Of a stretch of 64,000 nt of DNA, positions 14,613-27,200 are shown piece after piece; position 1 is the stretch's first letter, and each line of letters opens with the position of its first letter. The stretch comes from Fasciolopsis buskii (lineage: Eukaryota; Platyhelminthes; Trematoda; Plagiorchiida; Fasciolidae): contig LUCM01005710.1 of the NCBI GenBank assembly GCA_008360955.1, positions 270,926 to 334,925 on the forward strand, given 5' to 3'. Under the pieces are notes generated by a model. That model searched no databases. It was not told the DNA's origin and worked only from the letters and a program-made list of their open reading frames with translations. A program made the translations under genes and the position numbers.

Positions 14613-17600
14613 ACCGACCAATTTAAGCACTTAACAGCCACCTAATGCCCGAGAACTGTTCATTGTAAATGATGTAAACAGTCCTTTCTATATTAGGAGA
14701 ATTGAATAACCAAAGAGTGGAATGCCATTCTAACTGCTTTTAGAGGAACACTCGGTGAATCCCAGTAAGTACTGCCGAAGTTAACCTAAGATCCGCTGGT
14801 CAACAAATGAGAAGTGATTTCAATTTATCGACCTGCTTTGCTCACCGCAACTTATGTATGAAATCTCAACCAGAGGGTTATAATCGATACATTTTTACAA
14901 AACAGCATACCAATGAAATGCTCAGATTCCGTGGGAATTATAGGGACATCTTCGGATATGATTAGAGAGCAAAAGAAACATTCCATTCATTCGGAGTCCT
15001 TTGTCCCATACCGATATATTAAAAGAAAAGCCTCTGTAATGTTATTTAAGACCAAGTTTGCAAAGATTCCACGAAACATAGCTTAATTAACTGATAAAAG
15101 AGAATGTTATCAGATGTGTTATCGATTCACTATTGATAAACTCTCCCCGTAAGCCGTCTCCTGTAAACAACCATCATTTGGGAACTAAATAAAAAGGAGA
15201 TCATGATTTACGGTGGGTTCGGTTGATTCATGGAATAACAAAAGACCCTGCCACTGTTAGTCATTTCAGTCACACTTCCACAGTAAAGCAATATGCAAGC
15301 AGCATTGTAACTCCCTAGGCGGAAAGAAAGCAAATGTATCAGATGACACTGTGAAATGTGAAGATACGTTTACCGCAAAACCTTTGAATTAACTGCAAGA
15401 TGGGCCACAATAAATCCCTCCAATCTTTGCAACCATTTTCGAGGTTTGCGCGCATTTGCGCCACATGAAATCCTAGGGGTATCGCACTCCGTTGCCAGTT
15501 CGACGGCCATCCGTTTATTAGGTGTATTTACAAGAGAAACCACGACTTGCTTCACAATTCAGCCTTCATAATACCTCTTATGAATACAATTTTTTGTGCT
15601 TCTCGATTCTTGGCAATATTAAAAGGGAAACAAACATACCATAAAATGCATTTGGTTATATGAAGAAAACTAGGCTGCTAATAGTTTAGCTGTGCCCTAG
15701 AGTTTTCCATTCTTAAGAATTATTGAATAGGCTGAGTCAAATAATCTTTATAAAATCCCTTGAAGTGGCGTTTCGATCGCACTTATTTTTTTCATGGCAA
15801 CACCAACATCAGTTTATAACCACTTCCATTCGTAGCACGAGAAAATATATTTGAAGAGAAATCGATTTGGAGTCACGTATTACATATTTATAGCTTTTTG
15901 TAACAGATACATGGAAAAAATACCGAAAGAACAATTTGGCCTCAAGTCTTTTGAGAGTTACTCAAGTTGTTAAACTAGTTGGGTAGAATCATACGAATAA
16001 TCAAACATTTAAACGTACAAGCATATGAAAAGCGAATCAAAACGTTAACTCAAAAATTACTCAGAGAAATGCCCTAAAAATCAGTCGCCAAGATTGTTTG
16101 ATCTTATTTCCCTTTGGCTGAAGAGTTATTTGGAATGTGGTATCCAAAATGCGATGATGTGCTTGAACTTGGACGGATCTGTTGAGGCAGCAATTTCGGG
16201 ACACACGTGTGCCGATACGTTGTACAGCTGAAGCGGACGGACCTGTTCAGATGATCTCCATTTAGTGGTAATAAAGTTATGTAATGCTATTCGAAACGAG
16301 CTCTCTTTTATGCATGCGAACGTTTTTATTTCACCCCTAACTAAGATATGTTAAATGCTCCCATCAGGACTAATAAGCCGGTAGTCAAGTGCCCGGGTTT
16401 CAAAAGTTGCTTGGAAATGAACTTTGAACTAGTTGGGAGTCAGAAAGTGGAAAATCATATGGAGACAATCAGCTCAAAAACTCAGTGCAATGGCACCGCA
16501 ATTCATTCCGGACCACGGAAAATTTGCTTTTGATGACTAAGACACTTGCTCACCTTCCCCAATTTAGGGCGAGGAATACCTACGCCAAGTAGAATTTCGC
16601 ATTGCTAAAAACAAATATTTTAAGGTTGAAATCAAATCAAGTGTCCTGATGAAATCGCGTGAATAACACCAATGCCATTGGCGCCAGCCAAAAGGTAGTG
16701 GACAATAGGTAGATAAATGACCTTTCTGGAAACTTACAGAATGTCAAAATGACAACGGATGACCATGTAAGACTCAAGAAGCTTTAAGGTGTGAAATTTC
16801 GGTTCTCTTTTCCATTTGTTTCCTAATTTTGCAAGCAAAATTCAACTCCAAACAAGAATTTTTGCCAACAAATAATTTTTAAATGACTGTAGTTCACTAC
16901 ATTTTCAAACCAGATTGTACTTGTGCCAGCCTGGCGCCGTTTTGTAATTAATTTTTGATGCCATCCATTGGTAAATATGTCAGCACTTTTTCATACATTA
17001 CTGGTTTGGTAACAACTTTACGATTAGCAAAAACCAGTCACTTTAGGCAGGTTAGAAATATAGGATTTTAATATGCAGTAAAATTGAGAGAGATATTGGC
17101 GGCAGAATCCAGAACTAAATGGAGTGTTAGCCATTAAGCAATCGTTTGATGTGTAGTGACCGTTTCCACGATCGTAGTAGTGCTTCACATTTTCTAGTGA
17201 GTTATCAATTCCCGTACATATAATAGAGTATAACAATTAAATTTATCGGTGTAAGCTTGCATGCAGACGAGGTGTCATGTGTTACAACCAAAATGATGAA
17301 TAAATGATTATTTACGTGAAAAAGTTCCCTAATTGTAATACAAGATGACCTAGCAAGAACGCATCTGGGAACTTTGACATAAAGTGTTACTCATAAGTTT
17401 AAATTATCTTGAACTGTCTCTGCTATTTGACACGATAACGACGGGTGCTTTTGTACAGACTGCACATAGCTCATTTTAATGGGCAGACTATAGAATACTG
17501 ATTAAAGTTGAATACGACCGTGTGTGAAATACTTGTGTATCTAACAGAATACGTATCTATAGAGGCAAACACGGGCTAAACAAACGCATAGCCGGAGAAG

Positions 17601-19439
17601 GAATAAAAATACACTTTCATATCCGACTAACGTGTGTCACCACAGGATAAGAAGTGACGACAAAAGCGCAAGCACAAATGCGGCTGGAGTGTACGTGCTT
17701 CTTTGCTTGAACAAATGAAAGAAACCGTACGGTTATCCTGACGTTAGAGGCAGGCATCCCAAATGTATTCGATTTCAGCACAGGTTAGGAATACGGCAAA
17801 CATACAAAATTCGCATTGAACTAAAACGTTCTTCTCCGCTTTAAACGTCACACATCTGAGACTGATTAAGCAGTAGCATTTCAAGCTATTCAGAACAAAC
17901 CCAGGAACAGGTAAAGTAGATTGCGAAGTAAAAGGAATAATTCACAATCAGGTCTTGAATTGTCAACTGCTGCTCGTTTTTAAAGTCTTACATCGAAAAA
18001 TAAGTATAACCCACGAAGGAATCGGGATATGAGGCAAACCCTGACCAGGCCATTCTTTTTTTGTCGAAACTAGCGTGCATGCGATATTTGCAAGAAGTAA
18101 CTTATTGCTGACCTGAGAAATCCAAGTAGAAAATTCCCCTAGAGTTTAGATCACTGTTTTGATTGATTGATAGTTTTTGCAAAAGCGTATGACTTACGGA
18201 GTTTTAAACGTGGGTGCTTTCTTTCCGATACGTTTTGTTAAATAGAGCAGTTCGCACCTCAAGTTTCACCGGTGAGCCTTTGGTAAGCCGAGTTTCCGTG
18301 GAATATCAAATGTTAACTTCTGGTTCAAAATTCAACTAGAAAATCTCCCACAGGATCGGCACTGATCTCAAAAATGGTTATGCATAGCGCCGATATATTG
18401 ACATTTTCTCTCCCATTCATGGATTCTTATTTGAATCGTTTGTGCGTAGCATCGAGTCGTTTGTTCAGATCTCGATTCCCCATGATATTCTACAGTTTAC
18501 AGTGTACCGAAATGTGTCGAGATTTCATCGCTTGCGACCTTACTGTTTCCACGGTTGATTTGCCTCCTGGAATCATTCAGGCAGGTGTTCATATGGACTC
18601 GCTCTTCGAAATTTGTTACATGATTTAGCGAAGCAAGCGCAATCGTTGTGCTGATGACTACTTTTTCAATCTGACGGTTATTCGTACACTGCCTGAGAGT
18701 GATTTATGCCCTGGCTATCATCCATCTAAGGCCATAATATCATCAAGTTTAGTGTGTTCATTTTTTCACAATTAACTATAACATGCACGCAAGTTAATGC
18801 ACCTGGAGTTATTGTCATCAGAAGCGGCTGTAAACAACCGCACAATGCTTGACATATTCTGCATCGTTCTGTATGTTTTTATCATCACCATAGTTTGCAG
18901 ATTATAAAATCAACGACAACGCATCCGAGTGATAAATAAACTGAGACTTAATACGGACCGTGCACTAGTAAAACAAACTTACTGATCGAAATCGACAAAC
19001 TGCAGAAAGCAGTTCACAAAGATTTTACAAACTTACAAGTCGGTTTTGCCTTTGCATTCGGATTACTTTCCGGTCACAGGCATTACATCTACCACTTATT
19101 AGACATCATAACGTTTATAAAAGCAACGACGGTATCCTCACGTATGTTATTTCTCCCAAATTGTTGCGCTAATTTAAAAAATCTAATTAAACTGGTCTTT
19201 TCAGGCTTACAAGCATATGGAATAAAATCAAACCAGCCGAGGATACAGTAAAAATTGTGGTCACCGTGAGATGTCGATTGAAGCCGGAAATTCCCTTCAT
19301 TTTTGCTGACATCAAACAATGGTCGTCCATACAGTATGCACAAACGTCAACATTTTCACTTGACCAATTAGCACAAGGTTGCACATATTGTGCAAGATCT
19401 GTTCCGAATGCACTCCATCAAATGTAGAAATATTATGAC

Positions 19440-19454
19440 TATGTATGTATGTAT
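19440..19454. repeat. Short TATG microsatellite
   Basis: Three and a half TATG-type units in the non-coding region beyond the 3' end of the calmodulin-like gene. Confidence 0.6.
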
Positions 19455-21511
19455 AAGCACCTACTCGCAGTCTAAGATTCGCTAGGTTATTCTCTACAAG
19501 GCTCCAGATGCGAAGAAAAATTGCAAAAGCACGAGATATCCGGATAGTAAATAATAAAATATTGTTTTGGTCAGTTTTATTAGTAATATTCGATTAGTTT
19601 CAGAAAAATCCCTAGCTGAAATCGGAAAAAGATAGGCGAGTTAGTGAAATCCTGGTGCACAAATTAACTCTAACAGAAATTTGCTCTTGTAAACGCACGC
19701 CCGTGTGTACAGTGAAGTACGCCACATAGATCTCATTCCTTATTCAAGGAATAAACAAGTGCAAGTTAACACCGACTCATTTCACTTCACTTGTGGTATG
19801 GTAAAATGCAATCTGAAGGTGAATGTTCTACGTCGATCTTCGCACTGATTAGTGCATGCTCATGATATTTTGCTGCCACATCATGAAGTCTTTCCTTCTA
19901 GTAATTTTTCATCCACTGTTGTCCATGTTGGCATAAAGATTGAACAATGCATTATGAGCACCTGTTGCAATAGAATTAAACGGTCACACCAAGTGAAAAC
20001 CAGTTTTTACCGTAATGTAGACTCGAAGAAAGGGAAATGCTAAAGAAAGCTTAAATAAAGTAGGTTTCTCACATCTTCCTATTTAGGGGCCAAAAGACCA
20101 GCTGGCTGGGTACATTGAAGGATATGACAACGAACACTGAGCAGCGGCAATCGGGATTCCGTTTCCTGTTGAATCAGAATGGCTGAGAAAGTACCTTTGC
20201 ACAATTAGAATCCTCGCCATGTGTTGGCGAAGTTCTTTCCGATTTCCATCGGTGTAGATACACTTATCATCCACCGTGCATATTTTTCTATTGCTGCGTT
20301 TAACTCGATAAGAGAAAACAGCGGTCACTAAAGTTTGCATTGTTATTTAACGATGAACGATGAAGACGATGATTTCGTCACTGTTAAGCTATTCTGCTTT
20401 CCATGAGGAATTTCTCCCATAATTTGTAAAATGGTTGCATGCACAGATTAAAAGAGTTCAGGTTATTGGAAGATGTTTGCACAAAATAAGAAATTTATAT
20501 TTTCGGTATAGGTTTGGTACATTCATATTGTTTCGACAATTTGCTTTGAGCAAAATTATGAGCGGCAGAATTTTTACTGATTTGATGTTCTGTCCCTCTG
20601 CAATCCTGTTTGGCCATAAGTTGATATGCTCAGATCATGCAAAGTTTGGCATCCATTGACCGACCATTTCCATATCTAAATAGGAAAAATAATTAATAAT
20701 TTAGTAAAATATCATGAAGAATAGAGAAAACAGTCAAACTTGTAGGCATTCCTTTGATGAAAGAAGTGCGGCTTTTTTACTGGTGCATATAAAACTGCTT
20801 TGATATACACTGACAGCTGAACAGTTACTAGCTTGGAACTTGAGCACAGTTGCAGTAGCTTGGTAGTAGGCCTCGGATAAAAATTACTGGGATTTCTGTC
20901 GTGCCTCCACCGGAAACTCTGATACTCCCGGTGAGCATTGAGAAAATATTTCCGATTTGTCTAGACGGGAATTGACAGTGCAGAGGCAACACATCCCCTA
21001 TAGTTGAAAGGTCCGAGAACGGACTCCGGGTGTGATGATGGATGTGCATCATTGATGGGCACTAAGAAAAGACAAAACTCATATCTGGCGACTTCTTGTT
21101 AAGCTGACCATATCATTTTCTGCTACGAGTGTAGTGGGAGGGAATAATAACAATATTCTCTTGCACTACTGGGAAGTATTTGAGAGAAATATGGCAACAT
21201 AAATCGTCTAGCCTAACCCAAATTCTTTGCACTTTCATGGTTCTTTGGTATTTATATTTTTGAAAAAATCGAGGAATAATTAACATTAAGTGGAAGAGAA
21301 ATGCTAAAAAGGTTATACTTCTATTCGTTGAGCAGGAGGTACTCTAGGGGTCAATCATTGATCATTACATTCATGAAACAATTCACGTGGTGATATAAAT
21401 GTTCAAATGATGTCTCATTTGTAAGTAGCCTGAATACAACAAAGGCTTCGGACATGACCTACAGGGCTTGACCATTTGGTAGGTGTTAATAGTAGGATAT
21501 CATATGTTTTC

Positions 21512-21690
21512 ATCAAATTATTCACCACGTGATATGGACCGTTAACTGAGGATTACGAAACGATGAAAGCAGTGTACAGCTTTCTCGTCCATGTTGGCAA
21601 TGCTGAGTAGTGCATATGGACCACGCCCGAACTGGGATGCGGACACGGGACGAAAGAATTTGAGTCGAGATATTTGTAACCATAGCAAAT
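21512..21690 (-). mobile_element. tRNA-derived SINE-like element, copy B
   Basis: This copy aligns along its whole length with the element at 61297-61473. Shared plus-strand landmarks are ATTCACCACGTGATATGG, then GTGTACAGCTTTCTCGTCC, GTGCATATGGACCACGCCCG, AACTGGGATGCGGACACGGG and TTTGAGTCGAG. On the minus strand the head contains TTGCTATGGTTA (A-box-like), CTCGACTCAAATTC and GTCCGCATCCC (degraded B box). This copy keeps more of the tRNA-like head than copy A. Boundaries are approximate and no clear target duplication was identified. It lies about 2.5 kb beyond the 3' end of the calmodulin-like gene. Confidence 0.7.
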
Positions 21691-24213
21691 TCGAATCCAC
21701 ACAACGACACAATCAGAGTTCGGAAATCCACATGGCATAAATGTTACTGTCATTGGAGCCATGTTTTCTTACATACCACAAGGTGATAAACACCAACATC
21801 TATGTGAAACATTACAGTACCAGTTGGCAAGGATTTGCAGCTCCAATCAACTGGACGTGCTGGGTACCAGTACTTGGTTTACTTCTATACGTCGATGTAC
21901 GCCATTATTTGGAACCATTTTAACAAAATCAAAACGCTGCAAAAATTTTATGGGTGCAGTCATTGTGCGTCATTTTCTGTGTTCTCCTGACTAACATCTC
22001 TCATCGACAAAGGACTATCACACTGATGACTGGAATCCAACAAACCTAAAGTACTTGTTGCCAGTGCCTTAGTTCAAATGACCTTCATGGAGCGAGAGAT
22101 TTTCTCTTCGATGATCAACCACACCCGGTCAAGTTTTGGTAGCTTTCTATCCTTTTCTATGGTGATCCGGTGTGTGGCATATTTCGGCAAAGAAAAATAT
22201 ACGTGATAATCAAATTTCAAATGCGGGCAGAGTTAGCGCGGAAATATTGCCGAAAGCAAAACGGAATCACATCCGCTTTTTCAAAAATAACAAACTGGCT
22301 TCTCCCTTTGGTTGCAGTCTTCCGGTTAAGCTTATTTCGCCTTTCAACTGTTTCGCCTTCGTTCACTTATTATTTTTTGTTTGCAATTATATTAGAAAAG
22401 ATGTTATTCAGTTGGCGACGAAATGCCCCCATGTCTAACAGAAAGGACTCAATGACCAACGACATAATACAGCGGATTTTGAAAACCATCCTCCATATCA
22501 CGTGCCCCAAAGTCAGTCCAATATAACTAGACTAATGTGACCGGAGATTCCATGGAAGATTGCATGGGTCCAAGTTTCCCATTCTCAACTCTTCGTTGTT
22601 CCGAAATGACCTAGATCCGTTGAACTAGAAGAGAATTCACGTAAAAAGTCCTCGCATTGCGAACATATTGAAAAAATGATGATCGCGCTAGTCACATGAA
22701 ATCAAAATCGTCAAAATCATCTCAAAAATTTTCTTAATGTCGGTCCCCACAAAGAATGACCTAGAAAATACTATATTCTGGCAAGTTTTTGCCCGATGTC
22801 TCGTCTCCAGTGCAGTAATCACGAGTTTCAAGATGAAACACCAAGATATTTATTGCTTGACCACCGGTGGCTACTCCTGCTTTATAAAGAGTAATTAAAC
22901 TTCTTGGTTAAGAAAATAATTCAACGGGCAAACTTGAATCCCCTTACCTGCTCCTTCCCAAAGGTCCACGATATATTTATCATCCTGCAATTTGAACCTG
23001 TCGTGGGTTCTTCACAAACAGTAGAGGTTCTCAGTGTTATTGCCTCATTTGCTTTAACCGTCCGTAGTGGCTTTCCTTAATTCCTATAGTCAGCCCTGTA
23101 AGTAAGCTTTACATGGGTAGTCGAACATATGGCTGGGTGACCGACTGGTCTGTTAGCTGTCCTATTCATAAGGAACAGGTGTGAGGTTGCGCAGTCCTCT
23201 AAAGCTCGTTTTCCATTCAAACAAACAACTTGAATTAGGGTCCACTAGGGAGTATAAATTTGGCACAGCAAGGTAAGATAATGATCATTCCCCAATCACT
23301 GTAGTGTTCAGATACACAGCTGGTCACCAGCCGTAAATTCAGTTATAATATCGAAAGTTACACTTAAGATAGTGAAGGGTTCACTAAAGGTTACAGCGCA
23401 AAAACTCGAAACTGAGCGTGGTTTGAGTTCCAAAAGGAATCCAGATTTATGGTGGACACCAACCAGGGCTATATGTGCCTGCAGGTTCACGCCTGAGGAT
23501 AAACATTCACTTTCAGCGAAAAAGTGCACAAGTACCACTACCCCTGAAAGAAATTAGTTTTTTTCTCCATATTACTCGATCTCTGACAAAACGGAATGCT
23601 TTTCAGGACAGTGTTATATCAATTGACCGCATACCATGAAGATTCTCTTTGTTCGTGCCACAATAAATCCTACAAACACGTGTGCTCTAATTTGTCAACC
23701 AGCTGGGATTCATAATCATCAGTCTGCATTGGATTCATAAATTTATATGGCATACGTTTAAAACAAATGTAAAAATCTAGAGTTTAATCATGCAAATCCT
23801 CTAAGGAATCCATTTTTCTGCTCAGTTTAGTGGTGAGAAAGCTACCGTACTAGCAACATTCACTACCAGTCATAAGTGGGCCTGGCATGTATGCAATGCG
23901 CACTTTTAGAAACAATTCTTGGGTGTAGGCCAAACATTTGAGAATTAAAAGTGTACCATGAGATTTCAACTCCGGATGTGAAACTGACATGTCCGCTTCC
24001 CAAACGCTGCAAATGCCCTTTTCATAAACTAGATTGAATTAAGTTTTTTTAGGAATTTAGCTTCAGTCGCAAAATCAATTTCACTCTTCTTCTGCAAATA
24101 ACATTTCTTCACCGAATACCTTCCGGAAAAGAGTACCAAAGAGGTGGTTTGTTTGTATTGGTAACTTACTTTGTTGAAAAGTCGACGTCCCTGAACTCCA
24201 TTGAAAATTGTTT
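21691..24213. other. Non-coding sequence between SINE copy B and the gene end
   Basis: Apart from the tRNA-like relic at 23125-23205 I see no structure. The 118-codon plus-strand frame at 22170-22526 resembles nothing known, has no sign of splicing or codon bias, and overlaps another open frame. Confidence 0.55.
23125..23205 (+). repeat. Degenerate tRNA-like relic
   Basis: TGGCTGGGTGACCGACTGGT resembles a tRNA D-arm with A box. About 55 bases further on, GTGAGGTTGCGCAGTCCTC resembles the variable arm and T-arm with B box. The stems do not pair well enough for a working tRNA, and the body of the SINE family described above does not follow. It is probably an unrelated tRNA-derived repeat relic. 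Confidence 0.3.
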
Positions 24214-24219
24214 TTTATT
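24214..24219 (-). promoter_or_regulatory. Candidate poly(A) signal AATAAA overlapping the stop codon
   Basis: The minus strand reads TGAATAAAAAAC, so an AATAAA hexamer begins on the last base of the TGA stop of exon 5. No other AATAAA was seen on this strand in the next 200 bases; an ATTAAA lies near 23785. If used, the first signal would give a very short 3' UTR. It could also be a chance match in AT-rich DNA. Confidence 0.35.
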
Positions 24220-24241
24220 CATTTTAGAACTTCAATAAACT
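24219..24241 (-). CDS. Exon 5: C-terminal tail and stop of the calmodulin-like gene
   Basis: This is a 23-nt coding piece behind a strong acceptor (CACTATCTCATTTCAG, preceded by more pyrimidines). Its first two bases AG complete the split Glu codon, then TTT ATT GAA GTT CTA AAA TGA gives FIEVLK and a stop. It restores the conserved EF dipeptide that ends EF-hand 4 and closes the protein at calmodulin-like length. The exon was found by searching for an acceptor with the right phase followed by Glu-Phe, so it is inferred. It was the best such candidate I found downstream on this strand. Confidence 0.75.
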
Positions 24242-27200
24242 CTGAAATGAGATAGTGATGGAAGATGGATGAATAACGACTCTTTTCGTTTACAAACAAC
24301 AATACGTGAACGTCTACGTTTCCTTAATTTAAGAGGCACTTTTCCTTAAGCTTTATAATTTGACACTTGACAAGTGCATAATCCAACACGGTTGTGGACT
24401 TATCACCAAAGTTGTTTCAATTCACTTTTGAACGAACAGCAAACTAACAAATCAAATTAATATTATTTACTTGGCAATAAATCTCATTTTCGAATGAAAT
24501 GCTTTTCACTTCGTTTGGATAAGTCAAAGTTATGGCTGACCGTCATAAGGAACGGCGCAGGCTGAAATCTGAGTAGTTCAAAAGCTTATTGTTACACCAG
24601 GCTATGTAGGCAATGTGATTTCAAGCCATATTTCAGATCAAAATACACCGGTGCTTTTCGCAGTAGAGACGAATTTCCTGATGTGGTGATTTACGTTCTA
24701 ACGAAACACCTCCTACTCAGCCTCGATAACGTGATTTGCTGTGGAGAGTTTTATCATAACTTTGGTGGAAAAATGATTCCACTCTGGCATTAAAAATTAA
24801 CTGTCGACTTGATTAAAAACGCTACAGAATTTTGAGCCAAACGCGATTCTCTTCTGGCTTTTTTCAAGCAGGTTTCCGTTACCGGAGTGGAGTTCGATTT
24901 ATTATTTTTGGAAAAATCCCTAAGTTCACGTATCATTGGATTGCTATCAGACACCAACAGTAAAATCCATTATGTAGGAAGAATACAAAATGCATACGAA
25001 CATATTTACAATCTCCCAGGAAATTATACAATTACTTTCATACAGTAACATTGATAGTTTAGCAACTGAGCTGTTCTGATGCGCACATGACAGATGTGAG
25101 TTCCTAAGCAAGTAACCACGATAACCGGTTTTACATTTAGTATTCGTGATACTCAACCAAACGCTTTCAAAATGCAAACATTTTATTGGTAGATTAATGA
25201 AGCCCTTACGAAATTGATGATAACAAGTCAACAATGTTTTGCAGAAAAGTCCAGCTCGAAGTGAAACTAACCTTGAAAGCTAACCTTCCCATCTCCATCT
25301 TTGTCGGCCTCTTTGATCATTTCGTCCAAGTCTTTATCACTCAGTGACTCTCCTACGCTGGACATGATGAGTTTTAACTCGTCTGGATCAATGAAACCAT
25401 CACCGTTATTGTCAAATTCCTGCGTGTCGGGAAAACAAACAATCATTTTGATATTCTGTTCTGCTGCCATAGTTACTCGTGCACTCTCAATTCAAGTCTA
25501 GGAAAAGCTCAAAGTATCTATGACGAAAAATTCAATCAAACATATTCCCAATCATTCGTAATCAAAATTAAGTGTTATGTGACACGGATTTGGCGAAACA
25601 CGCAAAGATTTGAGACTAAATACGAAACAGATTCACTACTGAATTCAGTAGAAAATAGTGATGCAAAAATTTATTAGATTCCGTTCTTAAAATTCGCTGC
25701 ACATATTTTGAAATAAAAACCTAAGGAAGAAGACCAAACAAATTTGTATATTTGTCACAGCCGAAATGTTGTCAAAGCCTTTGCAGATTATACCGTTAGA
25801 GTTCACACGATCGAATTGCACTTAAAGCACTAAAAGCCCAGTGCTCGCCTTAAAGGATTGATATTCTATTCGGAAAGTTGAGAGTAAATTCAGGAATTTG
25901 ATGTTGGTTTACATAAACCGTGATGATTGGGTACAATTAAGAAACAAACTTCTGATGGCGCGGTGTTTGATGTGAAAAGGTTTTGTGGCATAACCCACAA
26001 GAAAAGCAATTAGCTGGATTGAAGTGAAGAATTAATTCCTGTTCATCAACTTTGCGATATCCTTAGAAAAGTTTCGAAGTTGCATGTGAAAATTCTAAAG
26101 CGAAATCAGTGAACAAGCTGTAACAAGTCCAACTAGGCAGGTACAGAAAAACAAAGAGTAAGTTAAAGACTGCAAACTTTTAACCTGTATTCACGCGACT
26201 CTTTTCGTCAGTGCATCGTTATTTATAATTGTCCATTCGATAAACACAGCATGCGTTGACAAATCCGCGGACATTACACAGAATTGAACCAAAGGTGAGC
26301 CAAACCAATAGGATGAAGCGTGCACCGGGCAAAGAATATTAAAGTTAAAATGGACAAATTAGATAAAAATTAAACACCGGGCCTGTATTTTCATAAACGT
26401 TTTAATGACCTTATTGTTGTTGTTGGAAAACGTGAGGTTGAGTGCTGCTTACTTCCTCAAGAGCTCTGGGCACAAATATATGCTCGAACATTAGAGAATT
26501 ACGTATCCCGTATAAGGCGTACATAAGAACGATGTTGTTAAAATCTACTTTGGTCATGTAAAGAATAAAGTCAGTTTCGTTTTCCACGGGAAAATCGCTG
26601 TGGCTATTAAAGATGAACCAATAAATAGAAAATGTCATGTACAGAAAATGCGGAAGACCGATAAACTATGGAAGCGCATTCACAAATTTGGTTCTTTCGA
26701 TTCGTTAAACTCGGAATTTGAGTGAGCAAAAAGACCGATAATCACAATGAGATAAAAAACAAGCAAACAGAAACGGATGCAAGATACACGTAGAGGCAAA
26801 TCTTTGTATGACTGACTGCATATCGAAATTCGCGCCTAGGTCATTATCTTCTCGTCCGTTTGCCACGTGTTTTATTTGGTGGTTGATTCCCGCACTTTGG
26901 ACACAAAACTTTACGTGCAACACAATGCACTTCCCTGGAATATAAATATTTTCTGGTACCGCAAAATAACGTTCACTTCATACAGAGAATTCATTCTCCT
27001 CAAAATCGTTTTCGCCTATTGCAAAAATTCAAACTAATCAAGGAGTTGGAATTTTGAATACAACTGGAAGTGACTATGGTTTATGGTTAGGCTAACTGCA
27101 ACATTAATCCCACAAGACAAAAACAGTTCATTCCGCGAGAAGGGGAGAATACTTCGCTTGGACTAATCGTTTGTCCTTTTCTTGACAGAAACGGAATCAG

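Larger units (their letters stand above)
1..21511. other. Non-coding, AT-rich sequence
   Basis: This is the region beyond the 3' end of the calmodulin-like gene. Open frames here reach only 121 codons, as expected by chance at this composition. Items of note are the tRNA-like relic at 14552-14612, weak EF-hand-like peptides at 1868-1951 and 14151-14220 (see findings), and a short stretch at 21371-21418 resembling the end of the SINE. No gene is supported. Confidence 0.6.

Noticed and set aside
16195..16260. TGTACAGCTG and neighbouring bases, resembling the SINE body
   Set aside because: Ten identical bases and scattered similarity are not enough to call a fourth copy.
22170..22526. 118-codon plus-strand open frame with a hydrophobic middle
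   Set aside because: Hydrophobicity follows from T-rich codons; a second frame overlaps it and nothing identifies a family.
22936..22992. Possible 44-nt minus-strand micro-exon (DDKYIVDLWEGA) between a CAG acceptor and GTAAGG donor
   Set aside because: There is no pyrimidine tract, and the calmodulin-like protein already ends at exon 5 upstream of it, so it has no gene to belong to.
25301..25501. Plus-strand open frame opposite exon 4
   Set aside because: It is the antisense shadow of the EF-hand exon.
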